Source: Mycobacteriales bacterium
Lineage (GTDB): Bacteria; Actinomycetota; Actinomycetes; JAFAQI01
Direction: 5' to 3'
Assembly: GCA_035550055.1 (NCBI GenBank)
Contig: DASZRO010000062.1
Location: 1-52,323 of the forward strand
DNA length: 52,323 nt
This document shows positions 35,655 through 44,135 of the stretch, piece by piece; the stretch's first letter is position 1, and the number at the start of each line of letters is the position of its first letter. The notes under the pieces were generated by a model, which worked only from the letters and a program-made list of their open reading frames with translations, was not told where the DNA came from and searched no databases. Position numbers and translations under genes: made by a program.

Positions 35655-36787
35655 CGGGCCAGCTCGCTCTCGACCGCGGCGAGCAGCCGCTCGCGGACCT
35701 CGGGCACCTCGATCCGCTCGATGATGTCGGCGAAGAACCCGCGTACGACGAGCCGACGTGCCTCGTCCTCGGGGATCCCTCGTGCCATCAGATAGAACAG
35801 CTGCTCGTCGTTGAAGCGGCCGGTCGTGCTGGCGTGACCGGCGCCGGCGACCTCGCCCGTCTCGATCTCGAGGTTCGGCACCGAGTCCGCCCGCGCCCGG
35901 TCGCCGAGCAACAGGTTGCGGTTCTCTTCGTAGGTGTCGGTGCCGGTGGCGGCCGCCCTGATCAGGACGTCACCGATCCACACCGTCCGGGCACCGTCAC
36001 CCTGCAGCGCGCCCTTGTACGTCACACGACTGCGGCAGTTCGGCTGGTCGTGGTCGATGAACAGCCGGTGCTCGAGATGCTGGTCGGCGTCGGCGAAGTA
36101 GAGCCCGATCAGCTCCGCACTGCCTCCCGGACCGGCGAAGCTGACGGTCGGCGTGAGCCGCACCAGGTCGCCGCCGAGGGTCACCACAGCCGAGGTGAAG
36201 GTGGCGTCACGACCGACCCGCACGGCGTGGTGCTCCAGGTGGACCGTGTCGTCGTCCCAGTCCTGGAGGCTGACCAGCTTCAGCCGCGCACCGTCGCCGA
36301 CGACCACTGACAGCAGTCCGCTGAACGTCGCGCTGCCGGTGTAGTCGAGGACGACGGTCGCGGCCGCGTTGGCGCCGACCTCGATCACGAAGTGGCCCCA
36401 GGCCTGTTCCGCGGTGCCGTTGCCGCGCCGCTCGACGACCACCGGCCGGGTGAGCTCTGCGTTGGGCGGGACGCGCAGTGCGGTCGCGCCGGCCGCGTGA
36501 CGGAACGCGAGCGCCGACGGCCGGTCCATGGGGGCCGGAGCCTTCGTCCGAAGCGGGTCGTCCGAGGCGAGCTCGACCAGCTCGACACCGTCCGGGAGCT
36601 CAGCGGTGCACTTGAGCCGTTGCGTGCTCGCGGCCGCATCGAAGATGCCGCGCAGCCGGCGGGTCGGCGTGAACCGCCATTCCTCCTCGCGCCCGCTGGG
36701 GATCGGGAAGTCGTCGACCTCGTAGGACGCCACCCGCTCCGCGGCGGAGCGCAGCGGGGGTGACGACACGGTTGCGGGTGGAGCCAT
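35651..36787 (-). CDS. sufD: Fe-S cluster assembly protein SufD
   Basis: 378 residues from ATG 36787. The right-handed beta-helix of the SufB/SufD family is recognisable (AATVVLDYTGSATFSGLL, then HRLFIDHDQPNCRSRVTYKG), with the C-terminal helical MARGIPEDEARRLVVRGF. SufD partners SufB in the scaffold complex with SufC. The start overlaps the sufB stop by one base (TGATG), and the stop overlaps the Rieske gene. Confidence 0.96.
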   Translation of the reverse strand: MAPPATVSSPPLRSAAERVASYEVDDFPIPSGREEEWRFTPTRRLRGIFDAAASTQRLKCTAELPDGVELVELASDDPLRTKAPAPMDRPSALAFRHAAGATALRVPPNAELTRPVVVERRGNGTAEQAWGHFVIEVGANAAATVVLDYTGSATFSGLLSVVVGDGARLKLVSLQDWDDDTVHLEHHAVRVGRDATFTSAVVTLGGDLVRLTPTVSFAGPGGSAELIGLYFADADQHLEHRLFIDHDQPNCRSRVTYKGALQGDGARTVWIGDVLIRAAATGTDTYEENRNLLLGDRARADSVPNLEIETGEVAGAGHASTTGRFNDEQLFYLMARGIPEDEARRLVVRGFFADIIERIEVPEVRERLLAAVESELAR

Positions 36788-38199
36788 CAGCCGACGGCAC
36801 CTTCCATCTGCAGCTCGATCAGCCGGTTGAGCTCGAGGGCGTACTCCATCGGGAGCTCGCGCGCGATCGGCTCGACGAACCCGCGCACGATCATCGCCAT
36901 CGCCTCGTCCTCGGCGATGCCGCGGCTCATCAGGTAGAACAGCTGGTCCGCGCTGACCTTGCTGACCGTCGCCTCATGACCCATCTGCACGTCGTCCTCA
37001 CGGACGTCGACGTACGGGTAGGTGTCGGAACGGCTGATGTTGTCGATGAGCAGCGCGTCGCACTTCACGGTCGACTTCGAGTGATGCGAGTTCTTGTTGA
37101 TCTGCACCAGACCGCGGTACGACGTACGTCCGCCACCTTGTGCAACCGACTTGCTCACGATGTTGCTCGACGTGTTCGGCGCCGCGTGGACCATCTTCGC
37201 GCCCGAGTCCGTGTGCTGACCGTCCGCGGCGAAGGCCAGCGACAGCGTCTCGCCCTTTGCGTGCTCGCCCACCAGCCAGACCGCCGGGTACTTCATGGTG
37301 ACCTTCGAGCCGATGTTCGCGTCAGTCCATTCCATGACTGCGCCCTCGTGAGCGATGGCTCGCTTGGTCACGAGGTTGTACACGTTGTTGGACCAGTTCT
37401 GGATGGTCGTGTAGCGAACGCGGGCGTCCTTCTTCACGATGATCTCGACGACAGCCGAGTGCAGTGAGTCCGAGGAGTAGATGGGGGCCGTACACCCTTC
37501 GGTGTAGTGCACGTAGGAGCCCTCGTCCGCGATGATCAGAGTCCGCTCGAACTGGCCCATGTTCTCCGTGTTGATCCGGAAGTAGGCCTGCAGCGGAATG
37601 TCGACCTTCACGCCCTTCGGCACGTGCACGAACGATCCACCTGACCACACCGCGGTGTTCAGCGCCGAGAACTTGTTGTCACCGGCAGGGATCGCTGATG
37701 CGAAGTACTCGCGGAACAGCTCCTCGTGCTCGCGCAGCCCGGTGTCGGTGTCGACGAAGATGACACCCTGCTTCTCGAGATCCTCGCGGATCTGGTGGTA
37801 CACGACCTCGCTCTCGTACTGAGCAGCCACGCCCGCGATGAGGCGCTGCTTCTCCGCCTCGGGGATGCCGAGCTTGTCGTAGGTGTTCTTGATGTCCGCC
37901 GGCAGGTCTTCCCACGACGCCGCTTGCTTCTCAGTGGAGCGGACGAAGTACTTGATGTTGTCGAAGTCGATGCCGGAAAGGTCGGCACCCCAACCCGGCA
38001 TGGGCTTCTTCTCGAACAGCCGAAGGCCTTTGAGCCGCATGTCCAGCATCCACTCGGGCTCGTTCTTCAACGCCGAGATGTTGCGCACGACGGCCTCGGA
38101 CAGCCCGCGCTGCGCCACTGCCCCCGCCTCGTCGGAGTCGGCCCAGCCGAACTTGTAGCGGCCGAGACCTTCGAGCTGGCCCTGGGCGACGTCGGTCAT
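36787..38199 (-). CDS. sufB: Fe-S cluster assembly scaffold SufB
   Basis: 470 residues from ATG 38199, with GGAG nine bases upstream and an ATGA overlap with sufR. Key regions are [37 protein letters not shown], and [17 protein letters not shown] with the C-terminal cysteine thought to receive sulfur or coordinate the cluster. It is the main scaffold for de novo [4Fe-4S] assembly with SufC and SufD, and should serve aconitase and other clients encoded nearby. No intein was seen; in mycobacteria this gene often has one. Confidence 0.97.
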   Translation of the reverse strand: MTDVAQGQLEGLGRYKFGWADSDEAGAVAQRGLSEAVVRNISALKNEPEWMLDMRLKGLRLFEKKPMPGWGADLSGIDFDNIKYFVRSTEKQAASWEDLPADIKNTYDKLGIPEAEKQRLIAGVAAQYESEVVYHQIREDLEKQGVIFVDTDTGLREHEELFREYFASAIPAGDNKFSALNTAVWSGGSFVHVPKGVKVDIPLQAYFRINTENMGQFERTLIIADEGSYVHYTEGCTAPIYSSDSLHSAVVEIIVKKDARVRYTTIQNWSNNVYNLVTKRAIAHEGAVMEWTDANIGSKVTMKYPAVWLVGEHAKGETLSLAFAADGQHTDSGAKMVHAAPNTSSNIVSKSVAQGGGRTSYRGLVQINKNSHHSKSTVKCDALLIDNISRSDTYPYVDVREDDVQMGHEATVSKVSADQLFYLMSRGIAEDEAMAMIVRGFVEPIARELPMEYALELNRLIELQMEGAVG

Positions 38200-38903
38200 G
38201 AAGCTGGCTCCTCGCGAGTTGCTGGGACTGCCGGACGCATGGTCACGTCCGTAAGCGGAATGTGGGTCGTGCAGACGCCGTCGCCGCGCGCGATGGTCGC
38301 GAGCCGCTGCACGTGACGTCCGACCAGCCGGCCGATCGCCTCGGTCTCCACCTCGCACATGACCGGGAACTCCTCGGCCACGTGCTGCACCGGGCAGTGG
38401 TGCTGGCAGACCTGTACGCCGATCGTAGTGTCGTGGACGGTGGACGCGTAGCCGTCCTCGGCCAGCGCCGCGGCAAGGGCCTCTGCGCGCGCGTCCAGCG
38501 GCAGCGAAGCGATCCGGTCGGCGTACCGGGCCTCCCAGGCCGCCATCCGGCGGCGGGCGAAGTCCTCGACGGCCTGTTCGCCGGCGGACTCGCGCAGGTA
38601 GCGCAGCGCGTCGACCGCGACGTCGTCGTAGGCCGTCGGGCCGGCCGCATGCCCCGCCTCGCTCAGCGAGAACCGTCGGGCCGGCCGGCCGCGACCGCGC
38701 GGGCCGTGGCGGCGTTCCTCGGTCGCGACGATCAGGCCGTCGTCGAGCGCGGCGTCGAGGTGGCGGCGGATCGCCGGCGTGGTGAGGCCGAGCCGCTGGG
38801 CGAGCTCGGTCGCGGTCGACGGGCCGTGGTCGAGCAGCGAGCGGACCACGCGGTCGCGGGTCCGCTGGTCCGCCGCATCGAGGCGTGGCACCACGGTTTT
38901 CAC
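38196..38903 (-). CDS. sufR: SufR-like iron-sulfur-sensing transcriptional regulator
   Basis: 235 residues from GTG 38903. The N-terminal winged helix is clear ([20 protein letters not shown], then [18 protein letters not shown]). The C-terminal part has cysteines in [19 protein letters not shown] and GDGVCTTH, spaced as candidate cluster ligands. SufR represses suf operons while its cluster is intact. As first gene of the operon it should be autoregulated. A possible -10 TAATTA lies about 15 bases upstream (minus strand) and a short ACGA/TCGT inverted repeat at 38905-38919 overlaps it. No strong ribosome site precedes the start. Confidence 0.94.
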   Translation of the reverse strand: MKTVVPRLDAADQRTRDRVVRSLLDHGPSTATELAQRLGLTTPAIRRHLDAALDDGLIVATEERRHGPRGRGRPARRFSLSEAGHAAGPTAYDDVAVDALRYLRESAGEQAVEDFARRRMAAWEARYADRIASLPLDARAEALAAALAEDGYASTVHDTTIGVQVCQHHCPVQHVAEEFPVMCEVETEAIGRLVGRHVQRLATIARGDGVCTTHIPLTDVTMRPAVPATREEPAS

Positions 38904-38963
38904 AACGACATTCTTTCGTAATTACCGGCGAGAGGCAAACCGCCCACCCCTCACCCGCCGCCG

Positions 38964-39058
38964 CCTTTCCCGAAGTAGCACACAACGCCGCCGCCGCCGC
39001 CCGATCCGTACCCCGCTGTCCGAATCGGTGGCCCGGTTGTGTGCTACTTCGGGGAAGG
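38964..39058. repeat. 95-bp inverted-repeat element between sufR and the ABC transporter
   Basis: The left arm (38964-38986) and right arm (39036-39058) are 23 bases long and match with a single mismatch that can be a G-U pair in RNA; the shared core is CCGAAGTAGCACACAAC. The 49-base loop begins with a GCC triplet run and contains a nested CCGAT (39001-39005) and ATCGG (39024-39028). The right arm ends 15 bp before the ABC ATPase ATG. No ORF lies inside. It is far too long and symmetric for chance; it could be a mobile miniature element, a regulatory hairpin or a double operator. Confidence 0.9.
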
Positions 39059-39073
39059 CCGGAGACTGGAGGT

Positions 39074-40003
39074 ATGGCGGCGGTCGTGGTCTCCCACCTC
39101 GCCAAGCGCTACTCCCCCACCGCGGGGGTGGTCGACGTGTCGTTCGAGGCGCCGGCGGGCGCGGTCACGGCGCTGCTCGGCCGGAACGGCGCCGGCAAGA
39201 CCACCAGCGTGGAGGTGTGCTGCGGCCTTCGCCGCGCCGACTCCGGTGAGGTCCGCGTCCTCGGCCTCGATCCGCGACGCGATCACGCGCAGCTGGCGTC
39301 CCGGGTGGGCGTCATGCCGCAGACCGGTGGATCCGGCGCCTGCGGCATCTATCCATCGGTGCGGGTCGGCGAGGTCGTCCGCCACTACGCCGCGATGTAC
39401 GCCGATCCGCTGCCGGTGCCGGCGCTGCTCGAACGGCTGGGCCTCGACCCGGTCGAACGCACGCCCTGGCGGCGGCTGTCCGGCGGCGAGCAGCAGCGGG
39501 TCTCCCTCGCACTGGCCCTCGTCGGCCGACCGGCGGTGGCCTTCCTCGACGAGCCGACTGCTGGGCTCGACCTTCACGCCCGCCACACCACGTGGGCGCT
39601 GGTCCGCGAGCTTCGCGATGCCGGCGTCGCCGTCGTACTCACCACCCACGCCCTCGACGAGGCCGAGGCGCTGGCCGACACGGTCACGATCCTCGACCAC
39701 GGCCGCGTCGTCGCGACGGGCGCTCCCGCCGAGCTCGCCAAGGCCAAAACGCCTCCGGAACTGACGTTCGAGGCGCCGCCTGACCTCGACACGGCGGCGC
39801 TGTCGAAGGCGCTGCCGGACGGCGCCTCGGCTCACGAAGAACGCCCCGGCCGCTACGTGATCGGCCCGCGGGTCGACCCGGAGGTGGTCGCCGCCGCCAC
39901 CGCGTGGTGCGCGAGCGTCGGGGTCATGGTGGACAACCTCTCCACGTCGAGCCGGTCGCTGGAAGACGTCTTCCTGGAGGTCACCGCGGCGGTCCCGCAG
40001 TGA
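39074..40003 (+). CDS. ABC transporter ATP-binding protein
   Basis: 309 residues from ATG 39074, with GGAGG just upstream; the earlier open frame runs through the inverted repeat and is not used. Walker [10 protein letters not shown], signature LSGGEQQR, Walker [13 protein letters not shown] and the switch His in [11 protein letters not shown] are intact. The type is the multidrug or lipid-export family (ABC-2 systems), whose C-terminal extension [11 protein letters not shown] is present. The stop overlaps the permease start, so the pair forms one transporter. In many actinomycetes this pair sits between sufR and the heme A/heme O synthase genes. Confidence 0.93.
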   Translation: MAAVVVSHLAKRYSPTAGVVDVSFEAPAGAVTALLGRNGAGKTTSVEVCCGLRRADSGEVRVLGLDPRRDHAQLASRVGVMPQTGGSGACGIYPSVRVGEVVRHYAAMYADPLPVPALLERLGLDPVERTPWRRLSGGEQQRVSLALALVGRPAVAFLDEPTAGLDLHARHTTWALVRELRDAGVAVVLTTHALDEAEALADTVTILDHGRVVATGAPAELAKAKTPPELTFEAPPDLDTAALSKALPDGASAHEERPGRYVIGPRVDPEVVAAATAWCASVGVMVDNLSTSSRSLEDVFLEVTAAVPQ

Positions 40004-40764
40004 CCACCCTCGAGCTGACACCGAGCGTCGACGCGACGCCGCGGTCGCGCGCGATGCTCGCCCAGACGGTGATGGAGACCAAGCTGATCCTCCGCAACGG
40101 CGAGCAGCTGCTGCTGACGATCGCGATCCCGGTCGCGCTGCTGGTGCTGTTCGCGAAGGCGCCGATCGCGAACATCCCCAAGCCGCGCATCGACTTCATG
40201 GCGCCCGGGGTGTTCGGCCTCGCCGTGATGTCGACCGCGTTCACCGGGCAAGCGATCGGGACCGGCTTCGAGCGGCGCTACGGCGTCCTGCGCCGGCTGT
40301 CGACGACGCCGCTGTCCCGCGCCGGTCTGCTCGCCGCCAAGACCGCTGCGGTGCTCGCCGTCGAGGTGCTCCAGGCGGTGCTGCTGTGCGTCGTGGCGAC
40401 GATCCTCGGCTGGCACCCCCACGGCTCCGTCGCCGCGGCGATCGGCCTGGTCCTGCTCGGCACCGGGTGCTTCAGCGCGCTCGGCCTGCTGATGGCCGGC
40501 ACGCTGCGCGCCGAGGCCACCCTGGCCGGCGCGAACCTGTTCTATCTGATCTCACTCGGTCTCGGCGGCGTGGCGTATCCGCTGTCGGACTACTCACACG
40601 GCGTCCAGGACGCGCTCGGTCTGCTGCCCCTGACAGCGCTGTCTGGCGGCCTGCGGGCGGTGCTCGATCACGGTGGCGCCGTGCCGCTGCACGACTGGGT
40701 GACGCTGCTGATCTGGGGCGGCCTGGCAACCGCGGCCGCCGTCCGCTGGTTCCGGTGGGACTAG
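40000..40764 (+). CDS. ABC-2 type transporter permease
   Basis: 254 residues from GTG 40000 (GTGA overlap with the ATPase gene). Six membrane segments are predicted by eye, including LLLTIAIPVALLVLFA, GVFGLAVMSTAFTGQAIGTG, LAVEVLQAVLLCVVATILGW and LFYLISLGLGGVAYPL; the ERRYGVLRRLSTTPLSR loop is the hallmark of ABC-2 permeases. It should export an unknown substrate together with the ATPase. Its 3' end is 17 bp from the convergent MFS gene. Confidence 0.92.
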   Translation: MTTLELTPSVDATPRSRAMLAQTVMETKLILRNGEQLLLTIAIPVALLVLFAKAPIANIPKPRIDFMAPGVFGLAVMSTAFTGQAIGTGFERRYGVLRRLSTTPLSRAGLLAAKTAAVLAVEVLQAVLLCVVATILGWHPHGSVAAAIGLVLLGTGCFSALGLLMAGTLRAEATLAGANLFYLISLGLGGVAYPLSDYSHGVQDALGLLPLTALSGGLRAVLDHGGAVPLHDWVTLLIWGGLATAAAVRWFRWD

Positions 40765-40780
40765 CGAGGCGCCAGGAGGG

Positions 40781-42493
40781 CTACGACGCGGCGGCGACGG
40801 CCTCCGGGACCGCGATCTCGTCGGGCTCGGTGTAGTGGTACTTGCCGCCCCGGATCCAGGACGCACCCGCCGCAAGGATGCTCATCGCGATCGCGAGGTC
40901 GAGTGCAGCGTGCAGTCCCGTCTTGAACGGGCCGCTGATCATGCTCGGGAAGAAGTTGCGGCTGGTCAGCACCGCCTGCTGATGAGCGCTGAGCCCCGAC
41001 AGGACCTGCGAGCCGACAAGGTGCTGGATCGGGTTGTAGCCGAGGAACGCCGCGAACAGCGTCGCCACCGGCGGCAGGTGCGAGACGTGGGTCGCGACCG
41101 CGGCAGGGACGCCCTGCTGGGTCAGCCCGTGGTAGAGCGTCTGCGGCAGCGAGGAGGAGAACCCGACGATCATCAGGGTGAAGAACATCCCGATGGACAG
41201 CACCTGTGCGGAGTTCTGGAACGTTGAGTTCATCCCCGACCCGGCGCCGCGATGCCGCGGTGGCAGCGCGTTCATCACCGCGGCGCGGTTGGGTGAGCCG
41301 AACATCGCCATCGTCAAGCCGAGGAAGAACAGCAGTACGGCGAACTCCGGATAGCTGAAGTTGATCGGCAGCAGCTCGAGGACGCCGAAGAAGACCGCCG
41401 TACCGATCATCCCGCCCGTGGCGAAGGGCCGCGCACCGAAGCGATCGGACAGGACGCCCGACAACGGCCCTGCGATGAACAGGCCGAACGTCAGCGGCAG
41501 CATCGCGATCCCGGCCTTCAGCGGGGTGTCGGCGAAGTCGACGCCGTGGCGAGGCAGCCAGATCCCCTGCAGCCAGATGATCAGCGTGAACATCAGCCCG
41601 CCGCGAGAGAGCGCGGCGAGGAAGCTGGCGAGCACCCCGGCGGTGAACGCCCGGATCTTGAACAGCTGCAGCCGGAACATCGGTTCGGGGACGCGGGTCT
41701 CGATCACGCAGAACGCCGCGATCAACGCCACCCCGCAGACCAGCTCGCTGATGACCGCGGGGCTCCCCCAGCCCATCGAGTGACCGTGGTAGGGCTCGAT
41801 CCCGTAGGTCAGCCCGATCATGATCAGCACGAGCCCGACCGCAAACGTGACGTTTCCCCACACGTCGATCGAGGAGTGGTGGCGCTCCGAGAGCTCTTGA
41901 AGCTTGAGATAGCCCCACACCGTGGCGAACAGGCCGATCGGCACCGACACCAGGAAGATCAGCCGCCAGTTGATCGGCGCGAGCACGCCGCCGAGGACGA
42001 GGCCGAGGAACGTCCCGCCGAAGGCGACCGCCTGGTTGATCCCGAGCGCCATCCCCCGCTGGTTGACCGGGAACGCGTCAGTGAGGATCGCCGAGGAGTT
42101 GGCGATCAGCATCGCCGCGCCCACGCCCTGGAACAGCCGCATCACGATCAGGTAGATGCCGGCGGCGTGACCGGTGTTCCAGGTCACGGTCAGCAGCAGC
42201 GAGAACAGGGTGAAGATCGCGAAGCCGAGGTTGTAGATGCGGACCCGGCCGTAGATGTCACCGATCCGGCCGAGGCTCACGACCAGCACGCTGGTCACGA
42301 CCATGAAGCCGAGGATCATCCAGAGCAGGTAGAAGCTGTTGCCGGCCTGCAACGGGTCGATGTGGATGCCGCGGAAGATGTCCGGCATCGCGATCAGCGT
42401 GATCGAGGCGTCGATCGTGGCCATCAGCACGCCGAGCGTGCAGATGAACAGCGCCGTCCACTTGTACTTGCTGGTGTCGGGGGCGGCGCTCAC
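40781..42493 (-). CDS. MFS efflux transporter, DHA2 (14-segment) type
   Basis: 570 residues from GTG 42493. The length and about 14 hydrophobic segments fit the EmrB/QacA drug:proton antiporter group. The N-terminus reads WTALFICTLGVLMATIDASI, motif A is GRIGDIYGRVRIYNLGF and motif C-like GINQAVAFGGTFLGLVLGG follows. The substrate is unknown. Together with the ferritin-like gene it occupies the space where heme A synthase is found in related genomes. An inverted repeat lies just upstream of the start. Confidence 0.92.
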   Translation of the reverse strand: MSAAPDTSKYKWTALFICTLGVLMATIDASITLIAMPDIFRGIHIDPLQAGNSFYLLWMILGFMVVTSVLVVSLGRIGDIYGRVRIYNLGFAIFTLFSLLLTVTWNTGHAAGIYLIVMRLFQGVGAAMLIANSSAILTDAFPVNQRGMALGINQAVAFGGTFLGLVLGGVLAPINWRLIFLVSVPIGLFATVWGYLKLQELSERHHSSIDVWGNVTFAVGLVLIMIGLTYGIEPYHGHSMGWGSPAVISELVCGVALIAAFCVIETRVPEPMFRLQLFKIRAFTAGVLASFLAALSRGGLMFTLIIWLQGIWLPRHGVDFADTPLKAGIAMLPLTFGLFIAGPLSGVLSDRFGARPFATGGMIGTAVFFGVLELLPINFSYPEFAVLLFFLGLTMAMFGSPNRAAVMNALPPRHRGAGSGMNSTFQNSAQVLSIGMFFTLMIVGFSSSLPQTLYHGLTQQGVPAAVATHVSHLPPVATLFAAFLGYNPIQHLVGSQVLSGLSAHQQAVLTSRNFFPSMISGPFKTGLHAALDLAIAMSILAAGASWIRGGKYHYTEPDEIAVPEAVAAAS

Positions 42494-42503
42494 CCGCCCA
42501 CAT

Positions 42504-42522
42504 TACTTGCGACCCGAAAGTA
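42504..42522. promoter_or_regulatory. Short inverted repeat before the DHA2 transporter
   Basis: TACTT (42504-42508) and AAGTA (42518-42522) are perfect arms around nine bases, about 10 bp before the GTG start, in an AT-rich spot. A TAATGT (minus strand, 42506-42501) could be the -10 element, which would make the transcript nearly leaderless and place an operator on the promoter. Confidence 0.35.
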
Positions 42523-42559
42523 TCGGCGCGCGCCGCGCCCGCGGCAGCCCGCCTCGGGC

Positions 42560-43090
42560 TCAGCCGACCTTGTCGAGGAAGCCGATCAGGTCGTCCGCGT
42601 GCTCCTCCTCGACAGCCAGGATGTCCTCGAACAGCCGCCGGGTGGTCGGGTCACTCGTACCGAGCCAGTTGATGATCTCGGTGTAGGAGGCGATGGCGAT
42701 GCGCTCGGCCACCAGGTTCTCCCGGATCATGGTCTCCAGGCTGTCGGCGGTCTCGTACTCGGAGTGCGACCGTGAGGTCAGCGTGTCCGGGTTGAAGTCC
42801 GGCTTCCCGCCGAGCTGGGCGATGCGCGTGGCCAGCCGGTCGGCGTGCTCCTGCTCCTCATTGGCGTGCACCAGGAACTCCGCCGCCACCGGCTCGGCGT
42901 CGAGGCCCGTTGCGACGAAATGGTGCTGGCGATAGCGCAGCGCGCAGACCGTCTCGGTCGCGAGCGCCGCGTTCATCACTTCGATCACCCGGTCGACGTC
43001 GGCGCGGTACGCCGAGGTCACCGGACCCTTTTCCATCTCTTCACGAGCTTGCTTGCGAAGGGTTTCAACGTCAGTCAGGAAGTCAGCCAC
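42560..43090 (-). CDS. Ferritin-like / bacterioferritin-like protein
   Basis: 176 residues from GTG 43090. A four-helix ferritin fold with a diiron site: ALATETVCAL (Glu), EEQEHADRL (Glu and His), ENLVAERIAI (Glu) and VEEEHADDL (Glu and His). The arrangement is that of bacterioferritin, but the heme-ligand methionine of Bfr (EMKHAD) is replaced by Gln (EQEHAD), so heme binding is not expected. It may store iron or detoxify peroxide. Its place near the SUF operon and heme O synthase suits iron handling, an inference from position only. Confidence 0.9.
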   Translation of the reverse strand: MADFLTDVETLRKQAREEMEKGPVTSAYRADVDRVIEVMNAALATETVCALRYRQHHFVATGLDAEPVAAEFLVHANEEQEHADRLATRIAQLGGKPDFNPDTLTSRSHSEYETADSLETMIRENLVAERIAIASYTEIINWLGTSDPTTRRLFEDILAVEEEHADDLIGFLDKVG

Positions 43091-43138
43091 GCCAGCGACT
43101 TACCCAAAAGATCTTGAGTTGATACCTCTGCCCGGCGC

Positions 43139-44005
43139 TCAGACGAGCTGGCTGATGGCCACCGCGGCGAACAACAGCGCGAGGTAGCTGATCGAGGCAT
43201 GGAACAGCGTCATCGGGCGCGCCGCCTCACCACGCGCCACGCGCCGGTGCAGCCGATGGGCCTCGACGAGGAACGCGACGCCCAGCACCCCGGCCGACAC
43301 GTCGTACACGACCCCGGCCCCGAACGGCACGAGAACCAGCGACGCGGCGACCATCGCCCACGAGTACCAGAGGATCTGCCGCGTGACCGACGCCTCGGCC
43401 GCGACCACCGGGAGCATCGGTACGCCGGCCGCCGCATAGTCGTCGCGGAACCGCATCGCCAGCGACCAGAAGTGCGGCGGCGTCCACAGGAAGATCACCG
43501 CGAACAGGATGATCGCCGGCCAGCCGACGTCCCCACGCACCGCCGACCAGCCGATCAGCACCGGGAAGCAGCCCGCCGCGCCGCCGATCACGATGTTGGA
43601 CGGGGTACGCCGCTTCAGCCCGAGGGTGTAGACGAAGACGTAGAACAAGATCGCCGCGTCGGCGAGCAACGCCGACAGCCAGTTGGCGCCCAACCCGAGC
43701 AGCAGCGTCGCAGCCGCGCCGAGCGCGATCCCGAAGCGCAGCGCGTTCGCCGGCGACACCTGCTCCCGGGCGAGCGGGCGGCGCTTGGTGCGGTTCATGA
43801 CCGCGTCGATGTCCCGGTCGGCCACGCAGTTGATCGCGTTGGCGCTGCCCGCCGCGAGGGTGCCGCCAACCAGAGTCGCGCACGCGGTCCACAACGACGG
43901 CAAGCCCTTGGCCGCGAGGACCATCGCCGGAAGCGTCGTGACCAGGAGCAGCTCGATGATCCTGGGTTTGGTCAGCGCGACATAGCTGCTGACCCGGTCG
44001 CGCAC
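43139..44005 (-). CDS. ctaB: Heme O synthase (protoheme IX farnesyltransferase)
   Basis: 288 residues. A polytopic UbiA-type prenyltransferase with the first Asp-rich motif [15 protein letters not shown] (near residues 68-82) and the second segment [20 protein letters not shown]. It attaches a farnesyl group to heme B to make heme O, the precursor of heme A for cytochrome oxidase. The gene is divergent from tkt, as in many actinomycetes. No heme A synthase gene is in the window. Confidence 0.96.
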   Translation of the reverse strand: MRDRVSSYVALTKPRIIELLLVTTLPAMVLAAKGLPSLWTACATLVGGTLAAGSANAINCVADRDIDAVMNRTKRRPLAREQVSPANALRFGIALGAAATLLLGLGANWLSALLADAAILFYVFVYTLGLKRRTPSNIVIGGAAGCFPVLIGWSAVRGDVGWPAIILFAVIFLWTPPHFWSLAMRFRDDYAAAGVPMLPVVAAEASVTRQILWYSWAMVAASLVLVPFGAGVVYDVSAGVLGVAFLVEAHRLHRRVARGEAARPMTLFHASISYLALLFAAVAISQLV

Positions 44006-44135
44006 AGACGAATCCTATCGGGGCAGGTGGGAAGGACTGTCACCGACTCGTCCCTCGGCGTTAGCACTCCCGCGATTGCGGGGCGAGACGATCTCACTAC
44101 GCTCGGGCTTGATCAACTGACAGGAGACCAAAGCG
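44006..44135. promoter_or_regulatory. Divergent control region between ctaB and tkt
   Basis: 130 bp without an ORF. It must hold promoters for both genes, though no good -35/-10 pair stands out. A CCCGC-GATT-GCGGG hairpin lies at 44069-44082, directly after TTAGCACTC (44061-44069). GGAG just before 44136 is the tkt ribosome site. Confidence 0.4.

Noticed and set aside
36787-38199. Possible intein in sufB, as in mycobacteria
   Set aside because: The protein has normal length and the expected insertion regions are continuous.
38987-39000. GCC triplet run as a possible simple repeat
   Set aside because: Short and common at this GC level; only notable as part of the loop of the inverted-repeat element.
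44061-44069. TTAGCACTC, a perfect half of the CIRCE heat-shock operator
   Set aside because: The second half GAGTGCTAA is missing at the required nine-base spacing; the next bases read CGGGGCGAG.
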